Below the pieces are notes generated by a model, which saw only the letters and a program-made list of their open reading frames with translations, did not search any database and had not been told where the DNA came from. A stretch of 64,000 bases of DNA from positions 1 through 64,000 of the forward strand of contig LGER01000005.1 in the NCBI GenBank assembly GCA_001507915.1, given 5' to 3'. Within the stretch, counting starts at the first letter, position 1. Each line of letters begins with the position of its first letter. The stretch is from Desulfonauticus sp. 38_4375 (lineage in GTDB: Bacteria > Desulfobacterota > Desulfovibrionia > Desulfovibrionales > Desulfonatronovibrionaceae). Position numbers and translations under genes: made by a program. Positions 7,471 to 16,490 of this stretch are shown in pieces.

Positions 7471-10011
7471 ATGCAAGATTTAGAACATGGCGGCAATATC
7501 TGGGAAGCTGCCCAAAAGCTAAACACTTCTCCAGAAAACATCCTGGACTTCTCAGCCAGTTTAAACCCCTTAGGCCCTCCTCCCTGGTTAAACCAAGTCT
7601 TGCTCCAGAGCTTGTCTTCCAGTCTGGCCTATCCTGACCCCAACTATACTCTGTTAAGAGAGCAAGCTGCTAAATATTACGGGGTAAAACCAGAAAATAT
7701 TTTTCCCTTAAATGGCTCTTCTGAACTATTTCCCTTTCTAGGCCCTTTAATTGACCTTAAAGATGCACTTATCCTGCAACCCAGTTATCTGGAATACAAA
7801 CTCTGGGCAACCAGACATAAGTTAAACCTAAAGGAAATTTTCCTTTCTCCTGCCAATAACTTTACCTACCCCTGGGCAGAAATAGAAAAGGTTTTGGCCC
7901 AAAAACCCCACCTGGTCTTCCTGGCTCACCCCAACAATCCCACGGGGAGCTTGCTTTCTCAGGTCAAGCTAAAAGAACTCGTCCACAAGTTTCCCAAAAG
8001 TTTTTTTATCGTGGATATGGCCTTTTGGGATTTTCTGGAGTCAAAACATAAATACCTACCCTTTATTGCTCCCAACCTTCTTTTTCTTTATTCCCTGACC
8101 AAGATTTTAAGTACCCCAGGGATAAGAATTGGTTTTGCCCTAAGTAGCACTGAATTCATTTCTGCGCTCCAGCAAAATCTTCCCACCTGGTCAGTTAGTA
8201 CCTTGGCCCAAGAATTAGCCCTAGCCTATTTTAAACATCCACTGTGGATAGAAAAAACCAGAAAAACCCTTGAGGAATTAAAAACTACTTTTTTATCCCA
8301 ACTCCAGGAGTTTTCCTGGCAAATCCATAGCACTCCTGCCAACTTCCTGCTTCTATCCACTCCCAGGGCCCAGGAATTTAGACAATACCTTTTTCAAAAC
8401 AGGGTATTGGTAAGAAAAGGAGATAATTTTCCGGGTCTTGGGCCTGACTTTTTAAGAATAGCCATTAGACCTTTAAAAGAACAACAGAGATTTTTAGACC
8501 TGGCCAGGCATTTTTTTAAAAAATCCCGGTCTTTTTCTCCAAGCACAAACAAGGCCAGAGCCTTAATGGTCCAGGGCACAGCCTCCAATGCAGGAAAGTC
8601 TTTGCTGGTAGCTGCTCTAGGACGCCTTTTGGCCCGCAGAGGCATAAGGGTTGCACCCTTTAAAGCTCAAAACATGGCCTTAAATTCCTTTGTTACCCAG
8701 GAGGGTCTGGAAATGGGCAGGGCCCAGGTACTGCAAGCCCAGGCCTGTTTTTTAGAGCCCAAGGCTATAATGAACCCCATCTTATTAAAGCCTTCCTCTG
8801 AAACAGGCGCGCAGGTTATTGTGCGTGGAAAGCCCCTGGGCAACTTTTCTGTAGAAGAATACATTGCCTACAAGCCTAAGGCTTTTGAAGTAGTAAAAGA
8901 GTGTTTTCAGCAATTGCAAAAAGACTACGACCTTGTTCTCATAGAAGGAGCAGGTAGCCCGGTAGAAATCAATTTAAAAGAACACGACATTGTGAACATG
9001 AAAATGGCCCTTTATGCCAGCGCACCTGTACTTCTAGTGGGAGACATAAACTTGGGCGGTATTTTTGCCTCTTTTGTGGGCACCTATAGTTTACTTTCCC
9101 CTGAAGAGCAAAAAACCATCTTAGGGTTTGTCATCAATAAGTTTAGAGGAGATAAAAGTTTGCTCCAACCTGGACTGGCCACTCTCCACCAAATCACCCG
9201 TAAACCCACTCTGGGCATAATTCCCTACTTTGACTTTAACTTACCAGAAGAGGATTCCGTAAGTTTTAAAGCCCAAAGCAATGCTTCTGGATCCAAAGAA
9301 CTGCGCATAGGTATCCTGGATTTGCCTCATATTTCCAATTTTACAGATTTTACCCCCTTAAAAGAAGAACCAGATGTCCAACTGCTCATCATTAGAACTC
9401 CTGAAGAGATAAAGGAATTAGACGCTCTTATCCTTCCTGGTAGCAAAAATGTCTTTACAGACCTTAACTACTTAAAAACCAAAGGCTTTGCGACCAAAAT
9501 CCTAGAATTTCAAACACAAATGGAGATAGTTGGTATTTGTGGTGGCTATCAGATGCTGGGCCTGGAAATAGAAGATAGATATTTTTTAGAAGGAAAAGGA
9601 AGTATTAAGGGACTGGGCCTTTTGCCTTTAAAAAGTTCTCTGTCTCTTCAAAAGGAACTAACCCAAAGCAAGGCCACCTATTTGCCCCAGCCTTTAACCG
9701 TCCAGGGGTATGAAATCCATCATGGTCAGACCACTCCAGTAAAAAAACTCATCCCGCTCTTCCAGGATAGCAAGCAAAAAATACTGGGGTATAAACACCT
9801 TTCTCTTAACATCTGGGGGACTTATCTCCATGGCCTTTTTGACAATGATGGATTTAGACATTTTTGGTTAAACAGGTTAAGAAAGGCCAAGGGCCTTGGT
9901 CCTTTAAACAATAGGCCCTCTTTTGATTTGAACTGGAAGCTGGATAAGCTAGCTGATTTAGTAGAAAAAAACATGAACCTGGACTATATCTTAAAACACC
10001 TTGGCTACTAA
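7471..10011 (+). CDS. Fused CobD-like PLP enzyme and cobyric acid synthase (CbiP)
   Basis: An 846-residue two-enzyme fusion for late cobalamin synthesis. Residues 1-350 form a class I/II aminotransferase-fold domain of the CobD (L-threonine-phosphate decarboxylase) type, with AHPNNPTG and PLP-lysine motif SLTKILSTPGIRIGF (Lys211). It would make the aminopropanol phosphate arm. Residues 366-846 are CbiP/CobQ: P-loop GTASNAGKSL, then a class I glutamine amidotransferase with GICGGYQ (Cys690) and YLHGLF (His787), which amidates adenosylcobyrinic acid diamide. Both halves keep their key residues. ATG 7471 is favoured over TTG 7468. aspA follows by 12 nt. Confidence 0.92.
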   Translation: MQDLEHGGNIWEAAQKLNTSPENILDFSASLNPLGPPPWLNQVLLQSLSSSLAYPDPNYTLLREQAAKYYGVKPENIFPLNGSSELFPFLGPLIDLKDALILQPSYLEYKLWATRHKLNLKEIFLSPANNFTYPWAEIEKVLAQKPHLVFLAHPNNPTGSLLSQVKLKELVHKFPKSFFIVDMAFWDFLESKHKYLPFIAPNLLFLYSLTKILSTPGIRIGFALSSTEFISALQQNLPTWSVSTLAQELALAYFKHPLWIEKTRKTLEELKTTFLSQLQEFSWQIHSTPANFLLLSTPRAQEFRQYLFQNRVLVRKGDNFPGLGPDFLRIAIRPLKEQQRFLDLARHFFKKSRSFSPSTNKARALMVQGTASNAGKSLLVAALGRLLARRGIRVAPFKAQNMALNSFVTQEGLEMGRAQVLQAQACFLEPKAIMNPILLKPSSETGAQVIVRGKPLGNFSVEEYIAYKPKAFEVVKECFQQLQKDYDLVLIEGAGSPVEINLKEHDIVNMKMALYASAPVLLVGDINLGGIFASFVGTYSLLSPEEQKTILGFVINKFRGDKSLLQPGLATLHQITRKPTLGIIPYFDFNLPEEDSVSFKAQSNASGSKELRIGILDLPHISNFTDFTPLKEEPDVQLLIIRTPEEIKELDALILPGSKNVFTDLNYLKTKGFATKILEFQTQMEIVGICGGYQMLGLEIEDRYFLEGKGSIKGLGLLPLKSSLSLQKELTQSKATYLPQPLTVQGYEIHHGQTTPVKKLIPLFQDSKQKILGYKHLSLNIWGTYLHGLFDNDGFRHFWLNRLRKAKGLGPLNNRPSFDLNWKLDKLADLVEKNMNLDYILKHLGY

Positions 10012-10023
10012 AAGGAGAGTGCC

Positions 10024-11442
10024 ATGAAATTTAGAGAAGAAAAGGATAGCTTGGGTTCAAGGAAAGTACCTGCCAGTGCCTATTATGGAGTACAAACAGT
10101 AAGGGCTCTGGAAAATTTTCAGGTCACTGGCATTCCCATAAGCCACTATTATCGCCTCCTAGACGCCTTGGCTTTTATCAAGGAAGCTGCAGCTCTGGTT
10201 AACTTTGAACTGGGATTGCTTTCTGAAGAACTCATGCACGCAATTGTTGTTGCCTGCCAGCAAATCAGAACTGGCAAGTTTAATGACCAGTTTCTGGTGG
10301 ATGTAATTCAGGGTGGAGCTGGCACTTCCATCAATATGAATATGAACGAAGTAATTGCCAATATTGGCCTGGAAATACTTGGGAAAAACAAAGGAGAATA
10401 CAAGTACTTACATCCCAACAACCATGTAAACCTCTCCCAATCCACCAATGATGTCTATCCCACGGCCATAAGACTTGCTGCCATCTGGTATGGCCAAGAA
10501 CTGGCCCAGTCCCTTGAGGAACTAAAGGAAAGTTTCTTAGCCAAGGGAGAAGAATTCAAAGACATCTTAAAAATGGGTAGAACTCAGCTCCAGGATGCTG
10601 TGCCCATTACTTTGGGCCAGGAATTCACTGCCTATGGCATTACCATTGGAGAAGATATTGAGCGCTTACAAGAGGCCCTAACTTTACTGCAGGAAATAAA
10701 CCTAGGTGGAACAGCCATTGGCACAGGCATAAACACCCTTCCAGAATACGCACCCAAGGTGGTAGAAAAATTAAGGGAACTTACAGGACTTCCCCTAAAA
10801 CTCTCTCCCAACCTGATTGAAGCAACCAGTGATACTGGCGCCCTGGTCCAACTTTCTGGGATTCTAAAACGCATTGCTGTAAAAATATCCAAAATATGCA
10901 ACGATTTAAGATTACTTTCTTCTGGTCCTTTTGCTGGTTTTAGGGAAATCAACCTTCCTCCAGTCCAGCCTGGCTCTTCCATTATGCCGGGCAAAGTAAA
11001 TCCTGTTATTCCTGAAATGATGAACCAGATTTGCTACCAGGTCATTGGCAATGACCTGACCATTACCATTGCAGCTGAAGCTGGACAACTGGAGCTAAAT
11101 GTCTTTGAGCCCATTATGTCTTTTAACCTTTTTCAATCCATGGAAATGCTCAAAAAAGGTAGCATTATCTTTAGAGAAAAGTGTATCCAGGGTATCACTG
11201 CCAATAAAGAACATTGTCTGGAAATGGTTAAAAAATCCAGCGGATTAGCTACAGCCCTGGTGCCCTGCCTGGGCTATGAACTGGCAGCCCAGATTGCCAA
11301 AGAAGCTCAACAAAAAAACAAACCCATTTATGAACTGGTTTTGGAAAAGGGCTTACTTACAGAAAAAGAACTGGAAGACCTTTTAGACCCCCAACAAATG
11401 ACCTGTCCCAGGCCTTTAAATTTAAAAGGTAAAAAGTATTAA
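10024..11442 (+). CDS. aspA: Aspartate ammonia-lyase (aspartase)
   Basis: Cytoplasmic enzyme converting L-aspartate to fumarate and ammonia. The 472-residue protein carries the fumarase/aspartase superfamily signature GSSIMPGKVNP (about residue 319) and the aspartase-like N-terminus EEKDSLGSRKVPASAYYGVQT. Class II fumarase is the main alternative, but the N-terminal and C-terminal wording is aspartase-like. A GGAGAG ribosome site precedes the ATG. It sits 12 nt after the CobD-CbiP gene and 150 nt before gadB. Its ammonia release and the GadB proton consumption would both raise internal pH (inference). Confidence 0.9.
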   Translation: MKFREEKDSLGSRKVPASAYYGVQTVRALENFQVTGIPISHYYRLLDALAFIKEAAALVNFELGLLSEELMHAIVVACQQIRTGKFNDQFLVDVIQGGAGTSINMNMNEVIANIGLEILGKNKGEYKYLHPNNHVNLSQSTNDVYPTAIRLAAIWYGQELAQSLEELKESFLAKGEEFKDILKMGRTQLQDAVPITLGQEFTAYGITIGEDIERLQEALTLLQEINLGGTAIGTGINTLPEYAPKVVEKLRELTGLPLKLSPNLIEATSDTGALVQLSGILKRIAVKISKICNDLRLLSSGPFAGFREINLPPVQPGSSIMPGKVNPVIPEMMNQICYQVIGNDLTITIAAEAGQLELNVFEPIMSFNLFQSMEMLKKGSIIFREKCIQGITANKEHCLEMVKKSSGLATALVPCLGYELAAQIAKEAQQKNKPIYELVLEKGLLTEKELEDLLDPQQMTCPRPLNLKGKKY

Positions 11443-11537
11443 AAATATAACAGTATAAAAACTTTCCTATACCTTCCCTATAACTCTCCTGCTCAAAAAA
11501 ACAAAAAAACTTTGCCAAACCTTGGGGAAAAGAGTAG

Positions 11538-11582
11538 CCTTTAAAGTAATATTTTTAACAACTACAAGATACTCTTTAAAGG
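11538..11582 (+). promoter_or_regulatory. Candidate leader hairpin masking the gadB ribosome site
   Basis: A 9-bp inverted repeat, CCTTTAAAG (11538-11546) and CTTTAAAGG (11574-11582), encloses 27 nt. The right arm contains most of the AAAGGAG ribosome site (11578-11584) of gadB. Folding would hide the site, but the stem is AT-rich and weak, and each arm is nearly self-complementary. Functional status is a guess. Confidence 0.3.
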
Positions 11583-11592
11583 AGCAGAGCCT

Positions 11593-13008
11593 ATGCCTAT
11601 TCATTTCAAAAAAGATATCCTAGAGGAATTAACTGCAGATATCTATGGCTGTACAGAAGTAAATCTTTCTGTACCCAAGTATCGTTTTCCTCAAAAGCAA
11701 CTAAGGCCAGATGTAGCCTATAGTCTGGTGCGGGATGAATTAATTTTGGACGGCAATGCCAGACAAAACTTAGCCACCTTTTGTCAAACCTGGGTAGAAG
11801 ATGAAGTTCACCAGCTAATGGACCTGGCTATAGATAAAAACATGATTGACAAAGATGAGTACCCTTCCACTGCTGAAAGGGAAAAGAGATGTGTGCATAT
11901 GCTGGCAGACCTCTGGAATTCCCCCCAGGCCGCTAAAACCCTGGGATGCTCTACTACCGGCTCCAGCGAAGCAGCTATGCTGGGAGGTCTGGCCTTAAAA
12001 TGGAAATGGCGCAAGGCCAGAGAAAAGGCCAACAAGCCAGCAGATAAGCCCAACCTAATCACTGGTCCAGTTCAGGTCTGCTGGCATAAGTTTGCCCGCT
12101 ATTTTGACGTGGAATTAAGAGAAATTCCCATGGAAAAGGACAGATTCTGCATGAATCCAGAAGAGGTGTTAAAAAGGGTGGATGAAAATACCATTGGAGT
12201 GGTCTGCACCTTTGGACTGACCTTTACCGGTCAATATGAACCTGTCCTGGAAATAGCCAGGGCCCTGGATAAACTGGAAAAGGATACAGGTCTAAACATC
12301 CCCATCCATGTGGATGCTGCTTCAGGAGGATTTTTAGCTCCCTTTGTAGAGCCAGACTTACTCTGGGATTTTCGCATTCCCCGCGTTCGCTCCATCAATG
12401 CCTCTGGCCATAAGTATGGGCTTGCCCCGTTAGGTGTGGGCTGGATAATCTGGCATGACGCCAGTGACTTACCTGAAGAACTAATTTTTTGGGTAAACTA
12501 TCTGGGCGGGAAAATGCCCACCTTTGCTTTAAACTTCTCCAGGCCAGCAGGCCAGATAATCGCCCAATACTACAACTTCCTAAGGTTGGGCCGAGAAGGC
12601 TATAGATGCATTCAACAAAATTGTTACCAGGTAGCCCAGTATCTGGCTAAAGAAATCGCCAAACTTGGTCCCTTTGACCTAATCTTTGATGGAGATAGCT
12701 CCAGAGGTATTCCAGTTGTCTCCTGGCGCATAAAAGAAGGGGAAAATCCTGGCTATACTTTATTTGAACTTTCTGATCGCCTGCGCACCAGAGGCTGGCA
12801 GGTACCTGCCTATACCCTTCCTCCCAGGGCCACAGATATAGCTATCATGCGCATAGTGGTAAGGCATGGCTTTTCTCTGGACCTGGCAGAAATGCTTTTA
12901 GAAGACTTTAGACGCTCTTTAGACTATCTGCAAAAACATCCTGTTAGCACACCCGTACAAGCAGAAGAAGGAGCAAGTTTTAACCACCATGCCTGGCCTG
13001 GTAAATGA
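11593..13008 (+). CDS. gadB: Glutamate decarboxylase
   Basis: PLP enzyme converting glutamate to GABA and CO2 with uptake of one proton. Length is 471 residues, near the 466 of the E. coli enzyme. The PLP lysine is in SGHKYG (Lys274), preceded by the HVDAASGGF cofactor motif. The C-terminus ends with [10 protein letters not shown], resembling the tail whose histidine closes the active site of E. coli GadB at neutral pH. It is followed after 32 nt by a GadC-type antiporter, the standard acid-resistance pair. Ribosome site AAAGGAG may be masked by a leader hairpin. Confidence 0.95.
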   Translation: MPIHFKKDILEELTADIYGCTEVNLSVPKYRFPQKQLRPDVAYSLVRDELILDGNARQNLATFCQTWVEDEVHQLMDLAIDKNMIDKDEYPSTAEREKRCVHMLADLWNSPQAAKTLGCSTTGSSEAAMLGGLALKWKWRKAREKANKPADKPNLITGPVQVCWHKFARYFDVELREIPMEKDRFCMNPEEVLKRVDENTIGVVCTFGLTFTGQYEPVLEIARALDKLEKDTGLNIPIHVDAASGGFLAPFVEPDLLWDFRIPRVRSINASGHKYGLAPLGVGWIIWHDASDLPEELIFWVNYLGGKMPTFALNFSRPAGQIIAQYYNFLRLGREGYRCIQQNCYQVAQYLAKEIAKLGPFDLIFDGDSSRGIPVVSWRIKEGENPGYTLFELSDRLRTRGWQVPAYTLPPRATDIAIMRIVVRHGFSLDLAEMLLEDFRRSLDYLQKHPVSTPVQAEEGASFNHHAWPGK

Positions 13009-13040
13009 AAAAATAAGTTTAACCCCATAGGAGGATAAAA

Positions 13041-14498
13041 GTGAGTTCTTCTAAACCTTCTCCAAACCAGAAAAAAGAAAAATCCTTAGGAGTGATTGCT
13101 CTTGGGCTGATGACCGCAGCAGGTGTGGTGACCAGTATTCGCGGCATGGCCATGACTGCCAAAGAGGAAATGACCATGTTCATTTATTTGGGATTTGCAA
13201 CCCTGTTTTTTCTTATTCCAGCAGCCCTGGTTTCAGCTGAATTGGGTGGACTTTTTGCCAAACGCCAGGGAGGAGTTTTTGTCTGGATTGGAGAAGCCTT
13301 TGGCAATCGCTGGGGATTTCTGGCCATCTGGTTGCAATGGATACAAAATGTGGTCTGGTATCCAGTAACCCTTACCTTTGGTGCAGTAGCTGTAGCCTAT
13401 GCTCTGGGACGGCCTGATTTAGCTGGCAATCACTACTATATCGGACTCTTCTGTATCCTGGTCTATTGGCTGGCCACTCTGGTAGCCTTTGGCGGAGTAG
13501 AAAGCTTTGCCAAGCTCTCCAACTGGGGGTTTATCCTGGGCACTGTAATTCCAGGAATTATTCTCTTTGTTCTTTTTCTCTACTGGATAAGCACAGGACA
13601 TCCTCTGGGCTGGGAACAAATTAGCGACCCGGCCTTAGAACACGCTGGACATCCCAGATTCTGGCCAGAAATCCATGGTTTTGGCACCATTGCCTTTTTA
13701 GGAGGAATTTTACTCCTCTTTGCAGGTATAGAAGTACAGGGAGTACATGTCCTGGATATGGAAAACCCGGGCAAACAATTCCCCTTAGCCATTGCCCTGG
13801 GAGCCCTTGTTTCTCTATTCTTATACATTCTGGGCTCCATACCTATTGCTGCCATTTTACCCTATGAAAAGATTGACCTGACCAAAGCTATTTTCCTCAC
13901 CTTTGAAGCAATAATCAAAGATATCTGGCACCTGGATTGGCTGCTAAAACTTTTATCTCTCTTTGTGGCTTTTGGAGTAATGGGAGGTGTGTTTGCCTGG
14001 ATAGCTAGCCCCAGCAGAGGCCTGCTAGCCACAGCAGAAGCAGGAGAACTGCCGCCTATCTTACAAAAAACCAATAAAAAAGAGATGCCTGTCCCCATAC
14101 TTATCATTCAGGGCATCATTGTTACCATTATTTCTAGCCTGTACTTTTTTATGAAACATGTGGAAGTAGGATTCTTCCTCATTTCTGCTATGACCATTTC
14201 CCTCTATCTAATCATGTACATGCTCATGTATGCCAGTGTAATTAAGCTGCGCTACACTCAACCTCACCTTCCCAGGCCCTTTAAACTGCCTGGCGGAAAA
14301 CTGGGGCTGTGGCTTATTGCGGGCACAGGCTTTGTAGCCATGCTTTTCAGCTTTGTGGTGGCTTTTTTCCCACCCAGCCAACTTCCTGTAGGCTCTCCTC
14401 TCTTTTATACTTTCTTGGTCATCCTTAGCACTATCTTCTTTAGCAGCATTCCCTTACTTATCCATGCCAAACGCAAACCTGAATGGAAAAAAAAGTAA
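13041..14498 (+). CDS. gadC: APC-family glutamate/GABA antiporter
   Basis: A 485-residue inner-membrane transporter with about 12 hydrophobic segments and the APC-superfamily N-terminus (GLMTAAGVVTSIRGMA). Its place directly after gadB suggests exchange of external glutamate for internal GABA. The GTG start has a strong AGGAGG before it. The protein ends about 15 residues after the last membrane segment (HAKRKPEWKKK). E. coli GadC (511 aa) has a C-terminal plug that blocks transport at neutral pH; there is no room for one here. Another amino-acid substrate remains possible. Confidence 0.85.
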   Translation: MSSSKPSPNQKKEKSLGVIALGLMTAAGVVTSIRGMAMTAKEEMTMFIYLGFATLFFLIPAALVSAELGGLFAKRQGGVFVWIGEAFGNRWGFLAIWLQWIQNVVWYPVTLTFGAVAVAYALGRPDLAGNHYYIGLFCILVYWLATLVAFGGVESFAKLSNWGFILGTVIPGIILFVLFLYWISTGHPLGWEQISDPALEHAGHPRFWPEIHGFGTIAFLGGILLLFAGIEVQGVHVLDMENPGKQFPLAIALGALVSLFLYILGSIPIAAILPYEKIDLTKAIFLTFEAIIKDIWHLDWLLKLLSLFVAFGVMGGVFAWIASPSRGLLATAEAGELPPILQKTNKKEMPVPILIIQGIIVTIISSLYFFMKHVEVGFFLISAMTISLYLIMYMLMYASVIKLRYTQPHLPRPFKLPGGKLGLWLIAGTGFVAMLFSFVVAFFPPSQLPVGSPLFYTFLVILSTIFFSSIPLLIHAKRKPEWKKK

Positions 14499-14525
14499 AC
14501 TCAACAACTCTAAAGACTATTAAAA

Positions 14526-14547
14526 GGGGGCGTTTTAAGACGCTCCC
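14526..14547 (+). terminator. Weak hairpin after gadC
   Basis: GGGGGCGT and ACGCTCCC can pair with one mismatch across a 6-nt loop, 28 nt after the gadC stop. No T-run follows, so it is only a possible terminator or processing hairpin. Confidence 0.4.
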
Positions 14548-14748
14548 AATTATCCCGGGACACCTGGGACAACTGCCAGATAGAACAAAACAAATCTTTT
14601 CTATGAGTTTTATTATTCCCAAAAGATAGTTACTCCCTAAAAAGGTTAAGGTGAAGTGTATTCTGGGTGCAAAATGTGTTTATTTTTAATTTCTTAAACT
14701 TATTTTTTTCTTGCAATTTTTCCTTAACTTCCTAAAAATTAAGCAAAT
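14548..14748. other. Non-coding AT-rich spacer before tRNA-Thr
   Basis: No supported gene. A short GC patch (about 14553-14580) resembles the remains of paired stems but matches no RNA family I recognise. The tRNA-Thr promoter should lie in the T-rich part near 14690-14740. Confidence 0.4.
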
Positions 14749-14823
14749 GCCGGGATAGCTCAGTGGTAGAGCAGCTGATTCGTAATCAGCAGGCCGTGGG
14801 TTCAAATCCCATTCCCGGCTCCA
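14749..14823 (+). tRNA. tRNA-Thr (anticodon CGT)
   Basis: Complete cloverleaf with acceptor GCCGGGA pairing TCCCGGC, D-arm GCTCAGTGGTAGAGC, anticodon loop TTCGTAA giving CGT (reads ACG), T-loop TTCAAAT and an encoded CCA. No integrase or duplicated 3' end is nearby, so it does not look like an occupied integration site. Confidence 0.96.
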
Positions 14824-15028
14824 GCAAAAATAAGGCTTGCCTAATTATATAATTTTAAATCCTATCCCCATACGCCACTAAATTATCAGGCAAATCCCTA
14901 TGGTTCAAAGTGAAGCCTGAGAAATTCAATCTTTATTAACTCCTCTTTCCCATCTAAAAGCTCGTTTAAAAGTTTAAATAGAACAAACTTATCTTGACTT
15001 TAGCTAAAAAAAAGTCCAAAAGATTTTT

Positions 15029-15505
15029 ATGAACAAAGAACAAGAAGATTTGGAAGTTCAGACCCAAAAATTTCAAGATTTGTTGCAAAAGATTTCTACC
15101 TGCTGTCAAAAACGCCAGGATTATGAGGCCGGACGTTTTGAGCTACCTTATGCAGAGGCCCAGTGTTTGCTGGCTATTGCCAGTTTAGAACCTGTTCCTT
15201 TAAAAAAACTTACCAAGACTTTAGATATTAGCAAAGGTAGAGTTACTCGTCTGGTGCAGGGTCTAATCAACAAAGACCTGGTCTCCTATACCTCTGACCC
15301 CAAGGATGCCAGGTTAAAGAAATGTTTTGTAACCAAGAGGGGAAAAGAACAAATCGAGAAAATCTTACACTTTCGACACGAACTCCACAAAAAAATTCTC
15401 TTACAAATCTCACCCCAGGCACGCCAACAGCTTCTTGTTTCTCTGCAGAATCTCCAGGAAATAATGGATAAGGTAAGAAAAGAATTAAGAGAAGGCCAGG
15501 CTTAA
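15029..15505 (+). CDS. MarR-family transcriptional regulator
   Basis: A 158-residue winged-helix regulator. The recognition helix region is LKKLTKTLDISKGRVTRLVQGLI (split here as LTKTLDISKGRVTRL), and the wing carries DPKDARLKKCFVTKRG (about 89-104), typical of MarR proteins. A dimerisation helix closes the protein. No good ribosome site precedes the ATG. It stands alone, facing an AsmA-like gene, and no effector can be named. Two cysteines sit near residue 29-30 (STCCQK), which might make it redox or metal responsive (inference). Confidence 0.85.
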   Translation: MNKEQEDLEVQTQKFQDLLQKISTCCQKRQDYEAGRFELPYAEAQCLLAIASLEPVPLKKLTKTLDISKGRVTRLVQGLINKDLVSYTSDPKDARLKKCFVTKRGKEQIEKILHFRHELHKKILLQISPQARQQLLVSLQNLQEIMDKVRKELREGQA

Positions 15506-15518
15506 CTCTGACCTTCTC
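15489..15518. terminator. Hairpin between convergent marR-like and AsmA-like genes
   Basis: GAGAAGGCCAG pairs with CTGACCTTCTC (one mismatch in 11) around an 8-nt loop that contains the regulator's stop codon. No T-run follows on either strand, so termination is uncertain. Confidence 0.4.
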
Positions 15519-15536
15519 CTCTATCTCAAAACCATC

Positions 15537-16388
15537 CTATTGTTTTTGACCAGGCAAAAAGTTTTTAAACTGACCTTCTAATTCTTCAGGTTTAAAATCC
15601 TTCTTAAAATCTTTTACCTGTTGCTCTACCTTTTCCTGATTTAAATTGCCCTTCTTTAACGCTTCTAAATTTTCTTTTACCTGTTCCCCCACTTTATTTA
15701 ATTTCTCTGTTAATTGCTTTACTGCAGGGCCTATACCAGGAATAACCTTATTAATTATTTCTTCACTAATTCTAGCCATTACATCTTTAGCGCTTTTCCC
15801 TTTACCACCCAGGTTAGTTAAACGAATCTCATCTATGAGCACCTGACTCTTTTGTTGTCCAAAATCAGCCAACACCACATCCACATTAGCCTTTTTAATC
15901 ACCAGTTCCTTAATTAAAATACTCTTTTCAGACTTTGATTCTACACTTTTTTCTTTGGTTTCTTCTTTTACTTCTTCCTTTACTTCCTTTTCCTTTCCTT
16001 TCTCCATATTGTTAATAAAAGTTTTTAAGTTGTCCTGCTTCCCTTTTAGTTCATAAGTAAAACTGGGGCTATCAATATAAATCTTTTCTATAACTATCAA
16101 ATCCTTAAGTAGAGAAAGTGGCTCTAAGTCCAACTCAAATTCTTTTACCTTAAAAAGATAGGGACTGCTAAAGCCTTTAGGATTGCCAATGACAAAATTA
16201 TAAAGTTTTCCCTGGCCTGAAAACAAAGATATTTTGGCTTTATCCAGGTCAACACTGGTTTTGGTTACTTCAGGACCTACCTGTTTTATGCCCTGCTCTA
16301 CTATAGTGTTTAAGTTAAAATAGGCCAGCAATAAAATAATAATAAACAAGAAAACTACAGAACCCAATAAAATAAGTATCTTTTTCAT
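15537..16388 (-). CDS. AsmA/DUF748-like membrane-anchored protein
   Basis: A 283-residue protein with one N-terminal membrane anchor (about 3-23) and a periplasmic part. Residues 35-110 (LDKAKISLFSGQGKLYNFVI, then a strand pattern ending IYIDSPSFTYEL) resemble the AsmA-like domain of lipid-handling envelope proteins. A lysine/glutamate-rich linker follows (about 125-155), then a second strand segment and a helical, charged tail. ATG 16388 is chosen because GGAGGAAGGGG precedes it. No partner genes are adjacent. Function unknown; an envelope role is inferred. Confidence 0.65.
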   Translation of the reverse strand: MKKILILLGSVVFLFIIILLLAYFNLNTIVEQGIKQVGPEVTKTSVDLDKAKISLFSGQGKLYNFVIGNPKGFSSPYLFKVKEFELDLEPLSLLKDLIVIEKIYIDSPSFTYELKGKQDNLKTFINNMEKGKEKEVKEEVKEETKEKSVESKSEKSILIKELVIKKANVDVVLADFGQQKSQVLIDEIRLTNLGGKGKSAKDVMARISEEIINKVIPGIGPAVKQLTEKLNKVGEQVKENLEALKKGNLNQEKVEQQVKDFKKDFKPEELEGQFKNFLPGQKQ

Positions 16389-16431
16389 ACCCCTTCCTCC
16401 TTTTTTGTTCTGTAGACTTAAAATAAAAACC

Positions 16432-16465
16432 AAAAAAAAGCCAGACTTTTTTAAAAAGCCTGGCT
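16432..16465 (-). terminator. Terminator of the clpP-clpX-lon unit
   Basis: Minus strand reads AGCCAGGC, T/A-rich middle, then GTCTGGCT and a run of eight T. It lies 26 nt after the lon stop codon. Confidence 0.8.
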
Positions 16466-16490
16466 ACTTTAATAAATCTATTTTTTTAAA

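Noticed and set aside
14749-14900. Integration site or island border at tRNA-Thr
   Set aside because: No integrase, no repeat of the tRNA end, and flanking genes look chromosomal.
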